A stretch of 64,000 nt of DNA. Origin: Ursus arctos (Eukaryota; Chordata; Mammalia; Carnivora; Ursidae). Below are positions 37,930 to 64,000 of this stretch, piece by piece; positions within the stretch are counted from its first letter, which is position 1, and each line of letters opens with the position of its first letter. Location of the stretch: assembly GCF_023065955.2 (NCBI RefSeq), contig NW_026622841.1, positions 17,246,501-17,310,500 of the forward strand. Direction: 5' to 3'. The position numbers and the translations under genes are program-made. The notes under the pieces are model-generated. The model did no database searches. It was not told where the DNA came from and worked only from the letters and a program-made list of their open reading frames with translations.

Positions 37930-38835
37930 AGGACACAGTCTTGCATCACCTACAAAGTCCTGCATCGATTGGCCCAAATCTCTTGCCACTTACCCCACGC
38001 ATTCTGCTCAAGACACGTGGGTCTCCTTGCTGTCCCTCAAAGGCCTCGTTATGGATTGTGTCCCCTAAAAAGACATGCTGAAATCTTCACCTCTGCAACT
38101 TGCAAATGTGACCTTATTTGAAAATAGGGTCTCTGCAGATGCAATTAAGTTAAGATGAGGTCATTAGGGTAGGCCCTTAGTCCAACATGACTGGTATCCT
38201 TAGAAGAGGGGAAAGCAGTTACAAAAGGACAGACACACGGACAAAGATGGAGGCAGAGATCCAGGGACGCAGCTGCAAACCAAGAAACATCAAGGATTGC
38301 TGGCCACTCCCAGCAGCTAGGAAGAACAGGGAAAGATTCTCCCCTACAGATTTCAGAGGGTGCAGGGTCCTGCTGGCACCTTGATGTGGGACTTCAAGCC
38401 TTCCAAGCTATACATTTCTGTGGCTTTAAGCCACTTTGTGGTATTTTTGTTCCAGCAGCCCTAGGAAACTAACACAAGCCTCGAAGGTGTTCCTGCCTTG
38501 CTCATTCCCCTGCTTGCAAAGCCCTTCCACAGAGAGCCTCCCTCACTCCCCACAGGTCTCTGCTCCACGCCACCTTTGCATAGAGGCCATGGCCAACGTG
38601 CACCCCTGAATAGCAGCTCCTGCCCCTCTCCACTCCCTTGCCTCTTCTATTTTTCTTCATGGTCCGAGTCCTACCAACATTATATCGTATATCTTTCATT
38701 TATTGTCTTCCTTGCCTTCAAAAATGTAAGCTCCATGAAAGTAGAGACAGTCCAATTCATTGCTGCAAACCCAGTGCCTACCACGTGTCTGATGTGGGCA
38801 AGCTCCCCATGTGTATTTGTTTCATAAATGAATGA
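37930..38835 (+). repeat. L2 element split by a MaLR LTR
   Basis: The left part has tcctgcatcgattggcccaa and ctccttgctgtccctcaaag. The right part (38478-38835) has ctgccttgctcattcccctg, aagctccatgaaagtagaga and the tail ttcataaatgaatga. This is L2 3'-end order. Confidence 0.7.
38049..38477 (+). repeat. MLT1-type MaLR LTR inserted in L2
   Basis: It runs from ttatggattgtgtcccctaa, through agatgaggtcattagggtag and actggtatccttagaagagg, to gcagccctaggaaactaaca. A six-base target repeat, gcctcg, lies at 38043-38048 and 38478-38483. The length (~430 bp) fits. Confidence 0.85.
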
Positions 38836-39628
38836 GCTCCCTGAGAGTACAGCTTACCCTTTATGTTTTTATCCTTCCTGTTGCCTGATGCCATGCTTTG
38901 CTCAGGAAATGTGTATAGCTGGACTAATAAACCCATCATCACTCATGGGCTTAAGGCTCTGCGTGGTGAAGAGAGGAAGTCAAGATGCACACCACATTGG
39001 TCTGAATTGGGTGGCCTCTTTGCTGTAAAACAATTGTGGGGACCATTGATCCGATGTCTCTGAGTGATCGTTATAGCTCACCATTTGTCTGCCTCGCCCA
39101 GCCACTGTTTTTCTTGTACCGCACACCGCCCCTTCTTGCCCTGTTGTTTTTCTGATTAAGGAGACAGAATTGAGTAATCTAAATTTAGTGTGTGTAGCTC
39201 AGAGGTGCCAATCATGACAAATAATGAATTAGGTGATCCCCCTGCCCTTCCCTGAAGCATTGAGCTGAAACCAACAAGTTCATTTTATTTAGGACCAAAG
39301 GCTGAACTCAGAGTGTTGTCTGTGACAGGAGAGTGCTTTCTTCGCTAATTAAGTCACCCGGGCTCAGACAAACCCTCTCCTGTGTGGTGGGGGTGCAGCT
39401 TATCGAGTTGGCCCAGAGACTGTGCCTTTGGCCTTCTGTTTGCTAAGGGAAGTGGTATATTTTTGTTACAAATATGTAAGCCAGAAAAAAAAATGCATTT
39501 AGATGTACATATGCACACATACACACAGACACATATATAAATCTCATATATTTTTATAAATTTCTTTAGCCTTTTAAGGGCTTTTCTGGTTTTCTTAGTA
39601 AACCCATATTTAGAATTCATAGTTTCTG
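38836..39628. other. Intergenic DNA, no gene seen
   Basis: Mixed composition; a short (CA)-like patch lies at 39510-39530. I see nothing else. Confidence 0.45.
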
Positions 39629-39833
39629 GGGCACCTGGGTGGCACAGTCATTTAAGCGTCCACCTCTTGGTTTTGGCTCAGGTCATGATCTCAGGGTCAT
39701 GACATCAGGGACGCGAGATCGAGCCCTGCATCAGGCTCCATACTCAGCTCGGAGTCTGCTCGAGATTCTCTCTCCCTCTCCCTTTTCTCCTTCTTGTGCT
39801 CTCTCTCTCTCTCAAATAAATAAACAAATCTTC
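39629..39833 (+). mobile_element. SINEC
   Basis: Target duplication agaattcatagtttctggg (39612-39630) and agaattcataatttctggg (39834-39852), with one mismatch. Confidence 0.94.
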
Positions 39834-39852
39834 AGAATTCATAATTTCTGGG

Positions 39853-40925
39853 TTAAGGGCTGTGTTTTCTGATCCCTTTTGAAAAGGACCTGTATAAAAC
39901 ACATTTTATTTGCTTTCATTTCTTAAAACATAAAAATTTACTTGTTGGAAAGCTATTATATTTGATGTCTGTAAGAAATAAGCCATAGATTAGAAATAAC
40001 AATTTTTATGATACTCTCTGTTCTGGAAAAATAACAAAGCTCTGTTTCCATCTATTCCATGTATGTATGTATGTATTTATTTTTATTTTTTGACCTATGA
40101 TTCTTAATATGTGTATCAGGGAGATTTTATACATTAGGGATTTTGAATGAGTCTTTTTCAAGTTAGGAAAAATGAAAATAAAAGGTGTAAGTAAAATGTA
40201 TGAAATGGTGCAAATTCATTTTTTAAATGTTATTATATTGATATATTTAATAAAGCATGTGTTGGTAGTTCCTTTCTCCTCTCTGGTCAGATACTTATCC
40301 CAGCTGTTGCTTATGTGAGATTTTGGCACCTTTGTGCATTGTCACTAATCATCGACATTTCCCTAGGAGGGGCCAGAAGATCCCTGTTATCTTCACCTAG
40401 CAGAAGAGGCACAGCCCTGGGGATGCAAGGCTGACTTATCCAGAGCCTTCCAGAGTAGCTGAGAAGAGCCCACGCATATCAGACATCTAACCCCCTCAAT
40501 CCTTCCTTGTTCTTTGGACCGGTCTACACTTTGTCCAGCACAGCAGTTCAAAATGTAGAGCTTTTTTGGGCAGCTTGTTTAAATGGGTTTAAGCTTTAGG
40601 CAGAGAAGTACATTATAAAGATCACCTCTAAAGGACAAAATAAATGAATATAATTTTCATTACGAGAGTAGAGAGCCAGCAAAACATATAGGAAAGCAGT
40701 TTGGTACTTGGAGCAAGTTTTACCGTCCATTTCTCGGGGAACAACTCCCACTTGGATCTGAAGATCATGTAGGTAATATGAAAGACAATCCATGTAATAT
40801 GATATTTTACATTTGGCTTATAACCATAAGGAGGACCAACTCTAATAATAAACTAACTCAATCAGGAACATAAATTTTATGCTACAGATAGGTGATTTTC
40901 AACTCAATCTAGACTCCATCTTCCA
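39853..40925. other. Intergenic DNA, no gene seen
   Basis: AT-rich, with a (TATG)n patch at 40060-40078. No exon or repeat recognised. Confidence 0.45.
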
Positions 40926-40929
40926 AAAT

Positions 40930-41195
40930 ATTCCATGAAGCTTGCCCCCTTACCTCCTTCAGGCCTTTGGATGTCAGTGAGAACTTCTCTGACCCATCTA
41001 TTTCAAATTGCATTAGTCTCCCTTTCCCCTATCTTCCTCATGTTGCTTCCTTCTTCTTTCTAACGCTTATCATCGCTCCAAATAATACATATTCTGATTA
41101 TTTTGTCTCTCCTTTAACTCCCATGTAAGCCACTTGTCTGTTGTTTTTCCAGTGCACACAGTACGTCGTCAATGCTTGTTCAACGAGTGAATAAT
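40930..41195 (+). repeat. L2 3'-end copy
   Basis: Text such as gaagcttgcccccttacctc, aagccacttgtctgttgttt and the end tgttcaacgagtgaataatg follows the L2 3' end. Confidence 0.65.
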
Positions 41196-41690
41196 GTTTG
41201 AGACCCTTCTGTTTCAAGGTTGGTCTTGTACCTCAGGACGCACAGAACAATGGGCAGGTGGATGTGTGGGAATGCAGGAATGGCTAGAAATGAGGGAGGT
41301 GCCTGTCGCGTGTGCGGGATTGGGGCCCGATAGCTACCTTGCAAGGGTGTGCAGATATACCCACAAACTTCACCATGCCATCCCTCCCAAAAACGCATTT
41401 GCTAGACTGGCCTTCACTTTTTCCTATGTTCTTTTTTTCTCATGTTAGCTGTATAATGTTTGTTTGTTGGTCCCACCTGTCAAACTCTGCTACATAGAGA
41501 TGCTACAGAGAAATTGAATAATATGTCATTCATGAGTGTCTCATATAAAACAATTCCTTTTCCTATTCTGAAAACCAAGCATAACAAAACTGGGTCGGCA
41601 CAGTTGTGAGGCAACGAGCAAACTGGAGAATTGTGGCAAAAGCGTCCTCGAATCTCAGTAAAAGTACTAGAAATGTCTGTAAAGTCCTTT
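41196..41690. other. DNA upstream of the FECH promoter
   Basis: No gene or repeat recognised. An 84-codon frame at 41194-41448 has no known domain. Confidence 0.45.
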
Positions 41691-41969
41691 GCTGAGTTGT
41701 GGCTGCGGTTCCTGCCTTGACCAGGTTGGCTGATGCAACCAGGGCATTTGTTCAGGGTGATCAGGGGCCGAGCGGGGCTCCAGTGCCAGGAACTGCCGGG
41801 TGGTGGGCGCGGCCATTAGCGCAGCACCGGGCCCCTTTCACCCCCGGGACTGCAGGACGGGCTCCCGTGAGGGGCGTGTCTTCCTTGGCCCCGCCCCCGA
41901 GGCCCAGGCCCTGCCCGGCGGGCAGCGAATGAGCAGGCGCACCGCGAGGGCTCAGGGGGCAGTAACGCA

Positions 41970-41976
41970 AGATAAG
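41970..41976 (+). promoter_or_regulatory. GATA-factor motif upstream of FECH
   Basis: AGATAAG matches WGATAR, 101 bp before the ATG. FECH is strongly induced in erythroid cells by GATA1, which makes the site plausible. Confidence 0.5.
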
Positions 41977-42076
41977 GCCTGGGGTGGTAGTGCCAGCAGC
42001 CCGGCGCCTTGGGGGCCGACACCCGATCGCGCCACCGCGGGAGGAACCCGGGTCCCGGGCCGAGGCTGCCCCGGGA

Positions 42077-62166
<20,090 letters not shown>

Positions 62167-64000
62167 GTAAGCCAGCCACTGCCCGCAGCCCCCGTCGGCC
62201 CAGCTTCTGGGGTGGGTCAGGTTCTTGTCCCTGCCTGGTTTGTGGTGTCCTTCTGAGCCTTACCGTTCTCTTGCTTAAATTGTGTGCTGGGATTAAAAAA
62301 AAAAAGTATTAGAGACTCGACATGTTATGACAAGAGAAAGTAAATTTAAAGATTAAAGGTTAGAGTCTTTCCTTTCTTCGGATTAACAGTTAGTTACAAA
62401 CTAGAGCAGAATTATGTTTTGAGTTTCATGTTTCCCAATAATGAGGACATGGAAGATTAAACAGTATTTCCATTAATTTACGTTTATATACTGAATGACC
62501 GACAGATCCTGTATTTTCTAAATCCTTTAAAATGACAAAAGGTTTTAAAATTTTTCAATGTACTAAGTCTACTTGTTCTGACATGAAAATAGATTTAACA
62601 TTTCAGTTGAGAAAGTCATATTAGAAGAAATTTCAGATTTCTCCCATACAATTATATTTATAGTATTTTCATGGACAGATGCTTAGTTTTTGGAGAATCA
62701 GTTAAAACTACAATTCAAAAGCCAATAGCTTTGAATTGGTTTTACTGTATACTTTTTTGCCATTTGTACATGAGGGTAATATTGGTAATTGCCCTAAAAT
62801 GTACAGACATAGTTTTGTTCTGTCAGAGGAGGTTTCTGCCTTTGAGTTAGTTTAGGTAGGAGACATATGAAGTGATTTAGGTTTCATCCAGTTTATGTTT
62901 CACTCCGTGGACATTCTCTGGCAAAATACCCGTTTAACAGCTTTTTTAAAAGCCTGGAGTCACTTAAAATCTAACACCACTAGGTGGGGCCAGACATTGG
63001 TAAAAGCAGGCCTGCTCTTAGAGCCCGTGTTCTGTAGGCACAGAGGTGATGTCAAGGGTTAACACTTAGGTGGAAAAACAGTTTTAAGTAAAAGTGAAAA
63101 GGAGGTGCTTTCCCTTAGGGATGTGTGTCGTTCTGCTCTGAGGGCCCCCCACCCCTTCGCTGTATTGCTGGGTCCAGTTAGCACCGCGGAAGCCCCAGTG
63201 TGCCCCTGCTGGTTTGCTCTGGGCGGCCTGTGACTGAGAGCCAGGGGTTTGAGGTCAGCACTGACATGTGGTAGCAGAGAACGGAGGGATCTGCACAGCA
63301 TCTGCCTGCCCTGATCCACTGAGTAATTAGATTTGTATTAAAATTCAGCCCTTTGAAAAGAGGGGAAGCAGAAAGATGGAAAGGTCTCTTAACTGAGGAA
63401 GTCTCCGTTCACAAAATGAAAGGGAATTTTAGAGGCATTTATCTGCCCTTCTAGCTGGTGTGATTGAAGGCTCTGAGAGCCGCCTGCCTCTTTCATTCCG
63501 CAGAGGGCTCGCACATCGAGGATACCGCCGATGGATTGTAGATGGTCTAAGTAGCCTTCTCCTTGCCCGTGGCTCCACAGTGTGGACAACGGCTTAGCGT
63601 CTGTTGTAAGCCGGAACAAATTGTGTTTCTGCACGCACTTTTGTGAGGGAAGAAAAGGAAAAATACTAACATTTTTTAGGAACAAAAGTTTATAGATAGG
63701 CTTTATTTATATCATGGAGCTGACATGAGGAGATTGATATCTAGCAGAAATTTTAAAAAAACAAGTCAAACCGTAATTGGAAACTAAAAATACAGTTAAA
63801 AACTAACACTGAAACTATCGTCTTGCTCTACGTTTCTACTTGTTATAGGTAGTAATTACTCGAAATTGTCATTTCCCTACTGTCATCCCTACTGTCATTT
63901 CATTGCTGTGTCGCTAGCTGCCGGGGTAATTGGAGTAAACGTGAGTTCAGGCTCCCATGTAAGCTTCACTGTGGGTCTCCTGACCCAGGCTGCTGTCTGT
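62167..64000. other. FECH intron 6 (cut by the window end)
   Basis: No exon recognised. FECH exon 7 is not reached. Confidence 0.5.

Overview
This window is nuclear DNA from a placental mammal of the order Carnivora. It carries 21 copies of the carnivore tRNA-Lys-derived SINE (SINEC/CAN-SINE), most with visible target-site duplications. Many copies are of the type with a GGCACAGCGGTTAAGCGTC-like head and a CAAATAAATAAATAAAATC tail, and L1 3' ends of carnivore type are also present. I associate that SINE subtype with arctoid carnivores (bears or seals); this is recognition, not a database result. Two protein-coding genes lie head to tail on the + strand: NARS1 (cytosolic asparaginyl-tRNA synthetase, complete) and FECH (ferrochelatase, first six coding exons only). 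Their order and orientation match the mammalian ATP8B1-NARS1-FECH block known from human chromosome 18q21.

Layout. 1-6.7 kb: one old, nearly full-length L1 interrupted by six SINEs, followed by two further L1 3' ends. 7.7-12.1 kb: a decayed class I (gammaretrovirus-like) endogenous retrovirus on the - strand with gag, no recognisable pol, env remnants, one near-complete LTR and one LTR stub. 13.9-14.5 kb: a CpG-rich segment with no assigned gene. 14.9-15.8 kb: an old LTR-like repeat with a second copy of the same family inserted inside it. 16.5-17.2 kb: NARS1 CpG-island promoter. 16.85-31.6 kb: 15 coding exons of NARS1, whose lengths add up to exactly 548 codons plus stop (559 from an upstream in-frame ATG). 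The 3' UTR probably ends near 32.55 kb. 32.6-41.6 kb: intergenic DNA with MIR, L2, MaLR LTR, MER5-like and SINE copies, including a three-deep nest. 41.7-42.45 kb: FECH CpG-island promoter. 42.08-62.17 kb: FECH exons 1-6 (67, 127, 120, 149, 135 and 107 nt, 235 codons). The window ends in intron 6, so the catalytic His263 region and the last three iron-sulphur cysteines lie beyond it.

NARS1 supplies Asn-tRNA(Asn) for cytosolic translation. FECH inserts iron into protoporphyrin IX at the inner mitochondrial membrane. They are neighbours but not functionally linked. Both promoters show fitting sites: a perfect amino-acid-response (ATF4/CEBP) motif before NARS1, and GATA and Sp1-type motifs before FECH.

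I found no clearly novel biological system. The most useful leads are the NARS1 amino-acid-response element, a NAGNAG acceptor at NARS1 exon 2, an orphan CpG island 2.4 kb upstream of NARS1, a pol-less endogenous retrovirus, an inverted pair of Tigger transposons in NARS1 introns, and several nested repeats. Coordinates of old repeats (MIR, L2, L1M) are approximate because they were read by eye.
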